DNA of 64,000 bases, taken from assembly GCA_019634165.1 (NCBI GenBank), contig JAHQVT010000008.1:310001-374000 (forward strand). The letters are read 5' to 3'. Positions 37,384 to 45,932 of this stretch are shown here, piece after piece (position 1 is the first letter of the stretch; every line of letters starts with the position of its first letter). A model generated the notes under the pieces. The model was not told the origin of the DNA. It searched no databases and saw nothing but the letters and a program-made list of their open reading frames with translations. Position numbers and translations under genes: made by a program. The stretch comes from Rhodospirillales bacterium. GTDB lineage: Bacteria; Pseudomonadota; Alphaproteobacteria; Rhodospirillales; Thalassospiraceae.

Positions 37384-38259
37384 ATGCCTGAACCTGTAAA
37401 TCCGTTGGCCGCACCTGAAGGTGCGCAAAGCCTGATACCTTCCGATGGCGCAATTGCACCTGATGCATCTGCGACGGGAACCTTGTCTGCGGACGGGACA
37501 ATAATGGTTGATCCAGTTACGGGTCTTCCAATGGAGACCGTCGCAACGACGCAGACCAACGCATTTAGCGATATGCTAACTGGCTTGCCTGTTCTCGAAC
37601 AGGTCGACCGTGCTGGTGTCGTTGGTTGGGTCTTGGCGGCCATGGCGCTGATCGGGTTGATCTTGTTCTTCTATAAACTTATCGGGTTCTTGCGCCGCGG
37701 GGTTTTTGCCGACGGGTTTGTTGCAGATGTTGAACGTCATCTTGCAGCAGGCAATGAAGTCCAGGCCGCAGACTTGATGGCGCGTCGTCGTCATCCGGCC
37801 GCGCGAATAGGTCTTTCGGGGATGTTGCTTTCAGTGGCGTCTGCTGATGAACGCGAAGCGGCATCGGACCTGATTGCCGCGCGGGCACGTAAAGAAATTG
37901 ACGGATTGAATGGCGGGCTGCGCATTATGTCTGCGATTGCCGTGCTCAGCCCACTTTTGGGTTTGCTTGGCACCGTTATGGGCATGATCGAGGCTTTCCA
38001 GAAAATGGAAGGTGCCGGAAGCCGTATTGACCCGTCTGTATTGTCGGGGGGCATTTGGCTTGCACTTTTGACCACGGCGATTGGTTTGGTCGTCGCGATC
38101 CCGGCAACTGCGTTCCATATGTGGATGCAGGGCGTTATCAGCCGTGCAGCAGCCGTTATGGAAGATGTTTGTACAATGGTGGTCAATCGTGTGGAACTGT
38201 CCCACAGGGCTGATTTAGGGGCATCTAACGTCGCCGAGCTGCGTCACGCTGCCGAATAG
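37384..38259 (+). CDS. exbB: ExbB/TolQ/MotA-family proton channel
   Basis: This inner-membrane subunit, together with ExbD, uses the proton gradient to energise TonB. The 291-residue protein has an N-terminal extension of about 75 residues and then three membrane segments: VVGWVLAAMALIGLILFFY near 80, and two around LLGLLGTVMGMIEAF near 195 and LALLTTAIGLVVAIPATAF near 230. The latter two carry the conserved GLLGTVxG and TTAxGLVVAIPA motifs. GGAAAG lies just before the ATG. It heads exbB-exbD-exbD-tonB, and a Fur-like palindrome lies upstream. The long N-terminus is unlike E. coli ExbB but fits the larger ExbB/MotA type. Confidence 0.92.
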   Translation: MPEPVNPLAAPEGAQSLIPSDGAIAPDASATGTLSADGTIMVDPVTGLPMETVATTQTNAFSDMLTGLPVLEQVDRAGVVGWVLAAMALIGLILFFYKLIGFLRRGVFADGFVADVERHLAAGNEVQAADLMARRRHPAARIGLSGMLLSVASADEREAASDLIAARARKEIDGLNGGLRIMSAIAVLSPLLGLLGTVMGMIEAFQKMEGAGSRIDPSVLSGGIWLALLTTAIGLVVAIPATAFHMWMQGVISRAAAVMEDVCTMVVNRVELSHRADLGASNVAELRHAAE

Positions 38260-38284
38260 AAACCCATCCGCCGGAATATGCCTT

Positions 38285-38674
38285 ATGCAATTGCGCGAAC
38301 GTAGTCGCGGTTCATCACCGATGATCGGTCTGACCCCGCTGATTGATGTTGTCTTCATCCTGCTGATTTTCTTCATGCTGGCATCAAGCTTTCTTGATTG
38401 GAAAGGCTTTGAGATGTCGGTCAGCATCACCGATGGCAAATCCACCAGTCAAAGCGATGTCCGACCAGTTACGATCAATGTCGATGCCAATGGCGGACTG
38501 TCGATCAACAGCGAAGCTGTTTCCCTGTCTGGGTTGGTGACGACGTTAAAGCGTGATCACAATGAATCGCCCGTTCGTTTGCGCCCGGTAAATGGTGCGA
38601 ACCTGCAACATCTGATTGATGTGATGGACGCGCTTGGGCGGGGTGGTGTTACGGATGTGGAGTTCGTTGAATGA
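38285..38674 (+). CDS. exbD: ExbD biopolymer transporter (canonical)
   Basis: This is a single-pass membrane protein with a periplasmic domain that forms the proton path with ExbB. The 129-residue protein has one helix near residues 15-37 that contains TPLIDVVFILLIFFM. Asp21 there is the essential protonatable residue of the ExbD/TolR family. A periplasmic domain typical of the family follows. It overlaps the second exbD by four bases (ATGA). Having two exbD genes behind one exbB suggests a mixed ExbD dimer. Confidence 0.93.
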   Translation: MQLRERSRGSSPMIGLTPLIDVVFILLIFFMLASSFLDWKGFEMSVSITDGKSTSQSDVRPVTINVDANGGLSINSEAVSLSGLVTTLKRDHNESPVRLRPVNGANLQHLIDVMDALGRGGVTDVEFVE

Positions 38675-39084
38675 AGCGTCGCATCGAAATCGCCGAAGAT
38701 GGCCCGGTTCAGGAGCCAATGCTGCCGCTGATCAATATCGTCTTCTTGCTTTTGATCTTTTTCATGATTGCGGGCAGCCTGCAAAAGCTTGGTCCTTTTG
38801 AAGTCAATCCGCCGGCAAGCCAAACCGCTGCTGCTGACCCTGAAAACACAATTGTTCTTTGGCTCGGCAAAGGGGCTGAGATCGGTATTGATGATCAGAC
38901 AGGCGGGCTTGAAAGACTGTCTTCGATGTTGCCCGAAGATTACATCGGCCGTCCTGTCGAAATCCGCGCTGACCGTGCAACCGAGGGGGTGAAAGTCGTC
39001 GCCCTGCTAAAACGTTTGCAGGAACTTGGTGTTGATAAGGTCCAGTTAATGACCGCGATGGAACCGGGGCAGGAACAGCAATAA
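38671..39084 (+). CDS. ExbD paralogue with Asn in place of the key Asp
   Basis: This is a second ExbD-type protein of 137 residues, with one membrane helix (about residues 17-38, [18 protein letters not shown]) and a periplasmic domain. The position equivalent to the proton-carrying Asp is Asn22, so this subunit alone should not conduct protons. It probably forms a heterodimer with the canonical ExbD made from the overlapping upstream gene, or acts as a structural or regulatory partner for TonB. The tonB start follows its stop by a single base, confirming tight coupling. Confidence 0.9.
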   Translation: MKRRIEIAEDGPVQEPMLPLINIVFLLLIFFMIAGSLQKLGPFEVNPPASQTAAADPENTIVLWLGKGAEIGIDDQTGGLERLSSMLPEDYIGRPVEIRADRATEGVKVVALLKRLQELGVDKVQLMTAMEPGQEQQ

Positions 39085-39085
39085 T

Positions 39086-40063
39086 ATGTCAAAGCGTCTT
39101 GATCTTCTGATCGCCACAGGTCTTACAGGCATCGTTCTTACCGGTGGTATTGTTCTTGCCATGCCCGAACCACAGCCGTCCGGCTGGGGTGGGGCGGGAT
39201 CTGTTCAAAGTATCAGTATTTCACTTGGCGCGGGTCACGCAGTAAGTGGCGAAGCCGAGGTTGATGAACAAAGTGCCGATTCAGTCGACAGTAGGGCGGC
39301 AGAAGAACCGATAGAAGTCACCGAGCCGGAGCCAGAACCCGAACCAATTCCAGAACCTGTTGTCGAGCCAGAGCCGGAACCAGAACCAGAACCCGAACCG
39401 GAAGAAATCGCCGAACCGGAACCAGAGACGGAACCGATTGTCGAACCGGAACCTGAGATCGTTGAAGTGGAACCCGAACCTGTTCCCGAACCGATCGTAG
39501 AAGAAGTTGTCGAGCCAGAACCGGAACCAGAACCAGAACCGGTTGTGGTGCAGAAAATGGCCGAAATTCTTCCGGTGCGCATGAAGCCCAAGCCGCCGGT
39601 CAAAAAGGTCGAAATTGCCGAAGTTTCCAAGCCTGTCGAAAAAAAGCCAGAGCCGGTAACCCAAGCAACAGGCATCACCAATTCAAGCAAATCCGAAGGG
39701 ACGGTTGGCGAAGTTGCCAAAAGTCAGGCGGCCAGTGCATCGAACGGAAGTGGTGGCGGTGCGGCCAGCAAGGCCGCAATGGTCGATTACCAATCTTCGG
39801 TCCTGCAGATGCTTAACCGTTACCGTGAATATCCCGATCGGGCCAAGCGCCGTGGGATTGAAGGTCAGAACAGCATCTATGTGGTGATTGCACGTGATGG
39901 GACGGTCAAAGTGTTCAAAATGCTGTCCTCAAGCGGATCGAAACTTCTTGATCGCGAAACGCAGCGGATGATTGAACGGGTACGTCAGTTCCCGCCGTTC
40001 CCCGATACCATGACCGAAGATACCATCACCCTGACCATCCCGGTGGTTTATAACCTGCGCTAA
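39086..40063 (+). CDS. tonB: TonB energy transducer
   Basis: This protein spans the periplasm and passes energy from ExbBD to outer-membrane receptors. The 325 residues begin with a membrane anchor ([19 protein letters not shown], about 7-26) without the usual SxxxH motif. A very long Glu-Pro repeat spacer (about residues 75-165) and a Lys-Pro segment follow, then a C-terminal TonB domain (about 240-325) with [13 protein letters not shown] and the [11 protein letters not shown] strand. No TonB-dependent receptor is encoded in the window, so its partners are elsewhere, presumably including the receptor for the FecBDE-type transporter next door. Confidence 0.93.
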   Translation: MSKRLDLLIATGLTGIVLTGGIVLAMPEPQPSGWGGAGSVQSISISLGAGHAVSGEAEVDEQSADSVDSRAAEEPIEVTEPEPEPEPIPEPVVEPEPEPEPEPEPEEIAEPEPETEPIVEPEPEIVEVEPEPVPEPIVEEVVEPEPEPEPEPVVVQKMAEILPVRMKPKPPVKKVEIAEVSKPVEKKPEPVTQATGITNSSKSEGTVGEVAKSQAASASNGSGGGAASKAAMVDYQSSVLQMLNRYREYPDRAKRRGIEGQNSIYVVIARDGTVKVFKMLSSSGSKLLDRETQRMIERVRQFPPFPDTMTEDTITLTIPVVYNLR

Positions 40064-40121
40064 GCTGAAAGCTGGGATGTGTAATGCGGTGTTGAGATGC
40101 GGCGAAGTTACCTGATGTGGA

Positions 40122-40415
40122 TCAGGCTTCGCCGTCTTCCCACTGATAATCGATCGGGACTTGGCGCCATGCGAACCGATCAAGGTGGGAAATAATAACC
40201 CCCTTCATCGCTTCAATCCCTTCGGGTTTATGCGATTGTCCGGCAAAGACCAGTGCGCCGTCTTCTGCTGTGATGGTGCAAGGTCCCATCGGAAAGGCGA
40301 CCTCGCCTTTGGTGTCGGTTAAATCGACATCAACCTTATGGGCAAAATGCTTGCAGAGTTGCTGTAAGTATTTGGCAGCGTGGTCGGTTTTCACCGTTCC
40401 TTTGGTGGTGAACAT
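40122..40415 (-). CDS. DUF2218-family protein
   Basis: This small cytoplasmic protein of 97 residues matches the DUF2218 pattern (KYLQQLCKHFAHK, then DGALVFAGQS and a terminal HLDRFAWR). The family has no known function but is often found next to siderophore or iron transport genes, as here. Three bases separate it from the ATPase gene upstream, so it is the last gene of the FecBDE-type operon. A role in intracellular iron-complex handling is a guess based on context. Confidence 0.88.
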   Translation of the reverse strand: MFTTKGTVKTDHAAKYLQQLCKHFAHKVDVDLTDTKGEVAFPMGPCTITAEDGALVFAGQSHKPEGIEAMKGVIISHLDRFAWRQVPIDYQWEDGEA

Positions 40416-40418
40416 TTT

Positions 40419-41225
40419 TCAGTCTCCCTGAAGATTATTGGCTGCAGATCTTTTGTCCAATCCATCGACGATGATGAACGGTGATCCTTGTGAACATGTT
40501 TCAATGCGGCCTTCGACATGGTAGGCGCGTGACAAGATATCTGGCGTCATCGCTGTGTCTGGTGTGCCATGGGACAAAACCCCGCCTTCGCCAAATAGGA
40601 TCAATGTGTCGCAATGGCGCATGGCAAGATTGATGTCGTGCAATGCGATCAATGCCAGCCCTTGCTTGTCCTTGACCAGATTACGGACGACATCAAGAAC
40701 CCCCAACTGCCAGCGTAGATCAAGTGCGCTGGTCGGTTCATCAAGCAGCATAATGTCAGGTTCGCGCACTAGAATTTGGGCAAGCCCAACCATCTGGCGT
40801 TGACCACCCGACATGCGGTTCAGCGGCTGAAATGCGATGTGGCGGATGTTGAGGCGGTCAAAAACCCGTTCGGCAAGTTCTTCGACATGATCATGTGGCA
40901 AGTCATGACGAACCGCCCGACAGGCAGAAATAACCGCCTCATAAGCAACAAGGTTGGTGGCCTGCGGCAATGTTTGCGGCAAATAGGCGACTTTACGTGC
41001 CCGTTGATTATGGCTGAGTTTGCGGTTCTCATCACCATCAAGGGTGACTGACCCACCATAGGGGGCCAACCCCGCCAAGGATCGCAGGAAGCTTGATTTA
41101 CCAACCCCATTGGGGCCAAGAACACCAACGACACTGCCCGGTGCGAAACTGCCAAGGGTGATGTCGGTCAAGATCGTGTTTTTGCCGTGTGCGATGACAA
41201 GGTCACGGATATCAAGTTTGGTCAT
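40419..41225 (-). CDS. ABC transporter ATPase, FecE/FhuC type
   Basis: This is the cytoplasmic ATPase of an iron-complex importer. The 268-residue protein has the Walker A motif GPNGVGKSS near residue 36, the ABC signature MSGGQRQ near 138, Walker B IMLLDEPTSALD near 158 and the H-loop LIALHDINLA near 192, with the FecE/BtuD-type spacing. It lies between the permease (10-base gap) and the DUF2218 gene. The ligand could be a ferric siderophore, haem or cobalamin; the Fur-like box upstream of the operon favours iron. Confidence 0.93.
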   Translation of the reverse strand: MTKLDIRDLVIAHGKNTILTDITLGSFAPGSVVGVLGPNGVGKSSFLRSLAGLAPYGGSVTLDGDENRKLSHNQRARKVAYLPQTLPQATNLVAYEAVISACRAVRHDLPHDHVEELAERVFDRLNIRHIAFQPLNRMSGGQRQMVGLAQILVREPDIMLLDEPTSALDLRWQLGVLDVVRNLVKDKQGLALIALHDINLAMRHCDTLILFGEGGVLSHGTPDTAMTPDILSRAYHVEGRIETCSQGSPFIIVDGLDKRSAANNLQGD

Positions 41226-41235
41226 GACAATCCCC

Positions 41236-42309
41236 TTATCCGCGACGCTTTTGCGACAGCAACAACACCAAGAACAGCGGAATACCGATCAAGGCGGTTA
41301 CAATCCCATCGGGGATCATGATGCCCGGTACGATGGATTTGCTGGTTAAGGAAGCTGCTGAAAGGATAAAGCCCCCGGCAAGGATACTGCCTGGAATGTA
41401 GTAGCGGTGATCTTCACCAAAGGCGAGGCGGGCGATATGGGGCCCAACCAACCCGACAAAACCAATCACACCGGTAAAGGAAACGGCAACCGCGGTTAAG
41501 ACACCAACACGCAGCATGACAAGCATCCGCAACCGTTCAACCGATACACCGTAACTTTTGGCGTAATCTTCCCCACCACGCAGGGCGGTCATTTTCCAGA
41601 CATGGCGAATGGTAAAGGGCAAGCAGAACAAAAACGCCCCGCCAACAATGGCAATCTTCTCCCAAGTTGCGCGGGCAAGGCTTCCCATCGTCCAGAATAC
41701 GATTTGCTGCAGGCTGTCGCTATCGGCAACGAACTGGATCAAGGACACCAGTGCATCAAGGGCAAAGACAAGTGCGATACCAAACAAAACAACAGTATCA
41801 ACCGTTGCGCCATACAGCCCGGCCAGCATCTGGATCAGGAAAATCGCGCCAAGCGCACCGGCAAAGGCAAAGATCGGAATGATGTAATTTTCCGGAAGGC
41901 CATATTGATCAAACTGAAAAACAATCGCGACCGACGCCCCCAACGTTGCGGCATGCATGATGCCAAGGGTTGATGGGCTTGCCAGCGGGTTGTTTAAAAC
42001 GGTTTGAAGTTCCGCCCCGGCAAGGCCAAGCGTCGCGCCAATAATGACGGCAAGCACAGCAAAAGGCAGGCGCACATCAAATACAATGACCTGCATCGCA
42101 CCTGAAAGGCTATCAGGATCAATGATCCCGCCAACCACATCCCCAAATGACAAAATGGCCGGGCCGGTTATCACATTAACAATAAACGACGTGATCAACG
42201 CGATCAGGAAGATCGTTAGCCAGAAAATACGTTTGAAAACAAAAGCGCGGTATTGTCGCGCAAGCGACGGCGCAGCATTTGCTGCGCCGGTTGTCTGATC
42301 TCTCATCAT
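41236..42309 (-). CDS. ABC transporter permease, FecCD family
   Basis: This is the membrane channel of the iron-complex importer. The 357-residue product has about ten helices and the FecCD signatures LGLAGAELQTVLNNPLASPSTLGI near residue 110 and the coupling region GFVGLVGPHIAR near 300. The frame is open 22 codons further upstream, but that would overlap the binding-protein gene's 3' end. The ATG pair 25 bases after the binding-protein stop is therefore chosen. It functions as a homodimer, since only one permease gene is present. Confidence 0.92.
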   Translation of the reverse strand: MMRDQTTGAANAAPSLARQYRAFVFKRIFWLTIFLIALITSFIVNVITGPAILSFGDVVGGIIDPDSLSGAMQVIVFDVRLPFAVLAVIIGATLGLAGAELQTVLNNPLASPSTLGIMHAATLGASVAIVFQFDQYGLPENYIIPIFAFAGALGAIFLIQMLAGLYGATVDTVVLFGIALVFALDALVSLIQFVADSDSLQQIVFWTMGSLARATWEKIAIVGGAFLFCLPFTIRHVWKMTALRGGEDYAKSYGVSVERLRMLVMLRVGVLTAVAVSFTGVIGFVGLVGPHIARLAFGEDHRYYIPGSILAGGFILSAASLTSKSIVPGIMIPDGIVTALIGIPLFLVLLLSQKRRG

Positions 42310-42334
42310 TTGGTCCGATATTCTTGTATGGCGT

Positions 42335-43480
42335 TTACAAAGAAGACGCCTGAGCAAGGTCAATCCAGTAAACACCGTTCAAATCGACCGCCTGAAAACG
42401 ATCAAAGAACTCGGCCAATGTCGCATCCGGGTCCAGATCGGCAAATTCTTCTGGATGGAACCATTTTGCCATGGCCTGTAAAACAGCGACATTGATCGGG
42501 TTGTTATAAGCATGATGCCAAACGGAATAGACGTGCTTTGACTTCACCGCTTCAAGTTCGGAAAGCCCGGTTCGTTCCATGCTATGGCCAAGGGATACGC
42601 CTGCGCTTTCGGTATTGGTTCCAGCACCAAGAACAATGCGTTTGGAATTGGTCTGTTCATCAAGGCCAGCCGACCCAACAGCAGTTGTGACATAGAATTC
42701 AGGCTGTTTGATCAAAAGCTGTTCAAGGGATACCTGACTGATCACACCGGGAATATCATCGCCAAAGATGTTATGTCCGGCGGCAAGTTGTACGAATTTG
42801 CCAATCATGGCATTGCCCATGGCTTCACAGCAATGGTCGCTTAGTCCAACCCGGCTTTCAAGAAACACGTTTGGTTTATCCGTGATCTGTTCGGCTTTGC
42901 TGGTGACTTTGGCAAGATTGTCTTCATAGAATTTTAGGAACGCTTCGGCCTGATCTTCCTTGCCCATCAGCTTGCCCAGAACACGGATGCTTTTTGGCGT
43001 GTTTTCAAATGGTTTGCTGCGAAAATCGATCATAACAGCCGGAATATGCGCAGCCCCAAGCTGGCTTAGGATTTCGTGGCTTGATGAACCGGGACCATGG
43101 CCGCCGGAAAGACCAAAGATGGCAACGTCCGGTGCAACCGTAATCGCCTTTTCGGTGGAAAAGGTGGCTTCTCCACTGCGCCCGATCAGGGGGATATCGT
43201 CAATTTCAGGGAATTTTGCCTGATATTGGGCGAAGGATGCCGGGTCAAGCGACTTGAATTCGCCCATCATACCCGCAATCCAGCGCACCGGGTTTTCCGG
43301 ATCAAGAATGCCGATGGATGGCAAAAACCGTCCTTCGCCCAAAATCATATGTTTGACAGGAACTTCAAGGGTGACTTCGCGCCCGGAAACATCGGTAAGG
43401 GTGATGGTTTCCCCCGCCTGTGCGGCACTGGTGCACATAACGGTTGCGGCGAGAAAGCTTAAAAAACGTTTCATTGTCAT
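42335..43480 (-). CDS. Periplasmic iron-complex binding protein, FecB/BtuF type
   Basis: This binding protein of 381 residues delivers a chelated metal to the FecCD-type permease. A signal peptide ends near residue 22 (AAQA). The clamp-like domain pair has the usual long linker helix: TLTDVSGREVTLEVPV at the start, then APDVAIFGLSGG near 120 and the second lobe around KPNVFLESRVG near 205. An ATG two codons later is an alternative start. It is first in the operon binding protein-permease-ATPase-DUF2218. The distant Fur-like box (177 bases upstream) implies a long leader. Confidence 0.88.
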   Translation of the reverse strand: MTMKRFLSFLAATVMCTSAAQAGETITLTDVSGREVTLEVPVKHMILGEGRFLPSIGILDPENPVRWIAGMMGEFKSLDPASFAQYQAKFPEIDDIPLIGRSGEATFSTEKAITVAPDVAIFGLSGGHGPGSSSHEILSQLGAAHIPAVMIDFRSKPFENTPKSIRVLGKLMGKEDQAEAFLKFYEDNLAKVTSKAEQITDKPNVFLESRVGLSDHCCEAMGNAMIGKFVQLAAGHNIFGDDIPGVISQVSLEQLLIKQPEFYVTTAVGSAGLDEQTNSKRIVLGAGTNTESAGVSLGHSMERTGLSELEAVKSKHVYSVWHHAYNNPINVAVLQAMAKWFHPEEFADLDPDATLAEFFDRFQAVDLNGVYWIDLAQASSL

Positions 43481-43656
43481 ATCGGTTCTGCATTCCGGAT
43501 GTTTGCATGATGGTCGGGTCTACCCGCCTGTGCCGCAACAAGGACCATTTGGTAAACCAAGCAAAGTCATGCCGAAAAGCAGACCGGCAGGGTGGATGCC
43601 AAGGGATCATTGTGTGTGGGTAGGCACGCAAGTCTCATAGCAAACAAATGATTTAA
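43481..43656 (-). other. Long leader of the FecBDE-type operon
   Basis: This 176-base stretch lies between the binding-protein start and the Fur-like box. I searched it for cobalamin, haem or TPP riboswitch cores and recognised none. It has short GC-rich inverted pieces (for example GGGTCTACCC) but no terminator. Confidence 0.35.
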
Positions 43657-43673
43657 ATGCGAATGATTTTGAA
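43657..43673 (-). promoter_or_regulatory. Fur-like box upstream of the FecBDE-type operon
   Basis: ATGCGAATGATTTTGAA aligns base for base over 17 positions with the box at 31.1 kb (shared pattern -TGC-AAT-ATT---AA). It lies in the AT-rich part of the region between the ABC operon and the divergent lysozyme-like gene and could serve either. Confidence 0.5.
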
Positions 43674-43895
43674 TATTATTATCTTTCGTCGTTTCAGGCG
43701 GGAACACCCGGACGCAAAAAATAATCCTGTGCATTTGAATTCGCCAAGAGGGAGGGTGGTTTTCGCAACCCGTTGTTCGGCAAACGTATTTCTGGTCGGG
43801 GATTTTAGCTGGAATTTAGTTTCGTTTTTTTTTCCCAACTGCGCTCCTGTGACGTCTTCTTGATGGTATAAACCCAAGGTTGATAGGAGGGCGTG

Positions 43896-44399
43896 ATGCC
43901 AATCAATGCAGGACAGCTAAGATCATTGGTCGTTAAACCTGTGCTTGCGGCACTGGAGTTGGCGGCACCGGATGTTGCAGAAAATCTGATTATGGGCACT
44001 GCTGCCCATGAAAGTCATCTGGGTGACTATATTGAACAGGTTGGCGGCGGTCCGGCCATGGGCATTTTCCAAATGGAACCTGCCACCCTGAATGATTGCT
44101 ATGAAAACTATCTCGATTATTCGGGTCGTGCGGCGCTAAAGGCCAAAGTCGATAGCTTCTTGGCACCCCATCCGGCCTTGGCCGATGGAAGCCCGGATAA
44201 AGCCGCACAATTGGCGACAAATCTGGCTTATGCGACGGCAATGTGCCGAATTCGGTATTACCGCGCCCCGGCTGCAATGCCAACGGACCCCAATGACATC
44301 AACGGGCTCGCAGCCTATTGGAAGCAATATTACAACACGCCGCTTGGTGCCGGAACGGTCGAGCAATTTGTCGCTGATTACAATCGCTATCTTGGATAA
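43896..44399 (+). CDS. Lysozyme-like protein, possible phage-type muralytic enzyme
   Basis: This 167-residue protein has no signal peptide. Its N-terminal segment GTAAHESHLGDYIEQVGGGPAMGIFQ, followed by a Glu-Pro-Ala-Thr turn, has the shape of lysozyme/transglycosylase active sites: a catalytic Glu after a helix, then a glycine-rich strand and GIFQ. Similar proteins occur in phages. AGGAGG five bases before the ATG fixes the start; a GTG one codon earlier is too close. No phage structural genes lie nearby, so it may be a domesticated remnant. It sits alone between the iron operon and two TRAP binding proteins. Confidence 0.6.
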   Translation: MPINAGQLRSLVVKPVLAALELAAPDVAENLIMGTAAHESHLGDYIEQVGGGPAMGIFQMEPATLNDCYENYLDYSGRAALKAKVDSFLAPHPALADGSPDKAAQLATNLAYATAMCRIRYYRAPAAMPTDPNDINGLAAYWKQYYNTPLGAGTVEQFVADYNRYLG

Positions 44400-44545
44400 G
44401 GTCAGCATGCCGTAGCGTCGGGGAAAAAATATTTCCCCGACATGGCAAAAACAGTGGAAACAGACCGGCGTTTTCGCCAAAATCCCCCTCCGCAGGGCGT
44501 GGTTGCGCAAAAAACCACCAAACTAGAAGAATATAGGGGATCCCA

Positions 44546-45637
44546 ATGAAACGTCGTCAGTTCCTTAAGAGTGCTGGTATGGGCGCTGGTGCGGTTGCCG
44601 CATCTGTCGCAGCACCAGCAATTGTTTCAGCCCAGGAAAGCTTGAATTGGCGCATGGTGATGCCGTGGCCAAAAGGCACACCGGGCCTTGGCACCAATGC
44701 CGAAAAATTTGCCGCCATGGTCAAGGAAATGTCGGCTGGTCGTCTGAATATCAGTATTTTTGGGGCTGGCGAAATCGTCCCGCCGTTCGAATGCATGGAT
44801 GCGGTTGAGCAGGGCGTGGTCGAAATGGCCCACGGCACCCCGTATTATTGGCAGGGTAAGAACCCGGCTCTGAACTTCTTCTCGACCATTCCGTTCGGTC
44901 TGACCGCATGGGAACTTTCAAGCTGGCTTCGCTTTGGCGATGGGCAGAAGCTGTGGGAAGAAGCCTATTCCGAATTTAACGTTGTTCCGTTCTATGCTGG
45001 TAACTCTGGCATGCAGGCCGGTGGTTGGTTCAACAAGGAAATCAATTCGCTTGATGACCTTCAAGGCCTTAAAATGCGCTATGCCGGTCTGGGTGGCGAA
45101 GCCATGCGCCGTGCTGGTGCCAACGCAACCATGATCCCACCGGGGGAAATCCTGCCAGCTATGCAGTCTGGTGCTATTGACGCCGCTGAATGGGTTGGCC
45201 CGTGGAACGATTTGGCATTTGGCCTGTATCAGGTTGCCAAATATTACTACACCCCGGCTTTCCACGAACCTGGACCGGGACTTGAGATCTTTGTTTCCAA
45301 GGACAAGTTTGATGCACTGACCCCGGATCTGCAGGCGATCATTCGCTTTGCAGCACAGGCGATTGCTGAAAACACCCTTGCTGACTTCACCTTTAATAAC
45401 CTTCAGTCTTATCAGCCGCTGATCGACAAGGGCGTTGAAGTCCGTCAGTTCCCTGATGAAGTCATCATGGCACTGGCCGAACATTCCAAAGCAGCCGTTG
45501 ATGAAATTGCTGCGGCGAATGATCTGTCGGGTCGAATTGCTGCAAGCTATCTTGATCTGGTCAAGAAAGCTGCGCGTTATGGCAAGGAATTTGAAGCAAC
45601 CGGCCTTATGCACCGTGCAAAGGTTTGGGGTTTCTAA
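44546..45637 (+). CDS. Tat-exported TRAP binding protein, TakP-like, copy 1
   Basis: This is a periplasmic TRAP substrate-binding protein of 363 residues with a twin-arginine signal (MKRRQFLKSAGM, cleavage after VSAQ near residue 29). The body (WRMVMPWPKGTPGLG, then WVGPWND and the conserved YYYTPAFHEPGPGLEI) fits the DctP branch of alpha-keto acid binding proteins such as TakP of Rhodobacter. Tat export implies folding, perhaps with a metal and substrate, before transport. No dctQ or dctM gene is adjacent. A close paralogue follows after a strong terminator, so each is transcribed separately. The substrate, a keto acid or related monocarboxylate, is inferred. Confidence 0.9.
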   Translation: MKRRQFLKSAGMGAGAVAASVAAPAIVSAQESLNWRMVMPWPKGTPGLGTNAEKFAAMVKEMSAGRLNISIFGAGEIVPPFECMDAVEQGVVEMAHGTPYYWQGKNPALNFFSTIPFGLTAWELSSWLRFGDGQKLWEEAYSEFNVVPFYAGNSGMQAGGWFNKEINSLDDLQGLKMRYAGLGGEAMRRAGANATMIPPGEILPAMQSGAIDAAEWVGPWNDLAFGLYQVAKYYYTPAFHEPGPGLEIFVSKDKFDALTPDLQAIIRFAAQAIAENTLADFTFNNLQSYQPLIDKGVEVRQFPDEVIMALAEHSKAAVDEIAAANDLSGRIAASYLDLVKKAARYGKEFEATGLMHRAKVWGF

Positions 45638-45692
45638 GCTAGATCAGCATCGACATAGCGAACTGACCCAGAAAAATCGGTTCGAATGATGA

Positions 45693-45722
45693 AAAGGGGC
45701 TGCCTTCGGGTAGCCCCTTTTT
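45693..45722 (+). terminator. Terminator of first orphan TRAP binding protein
   Basis: AAAAGGGGCTGCC / GGTAGCCCCTTTT with a TTCG tetraloop is followed by TTTTTT, about 55 bases after the stop codon. Confidence 0.92.
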
Positions 45723-45932
45723 TGTGCGTGCTGCACGGATATTGTTTGAACCCATGGGTGAAAGTTCATCGGTGAAATGTCGATGTCATGCAGCTTGTGC
45801 GATGCTGCATCCCGCAAACATGAATTGTTGCCCGCGCCAAAACCCGTAACTTTGGGATCAAAGTGGGTTACGAAATTACCTTCGTGACTTTTAAACGCAA
45901 AAATTTACCAATATTGAATTGGAAGCCCCACG

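Noticed and set aside
39235-39720. Long minus-strand Ser/Gly-rich frame opposite tonB
   Set aside because: It is the antisense shadow of the Glu-Pro repeat of TonB, whose codons give Ser/Gly on the other strand.
43481-43656. Possible cobalamin or other riboswitch before the FecB-type gene
   Set aside because: On reading both strands, none of the conserved B12-box or related core sequences could be found.
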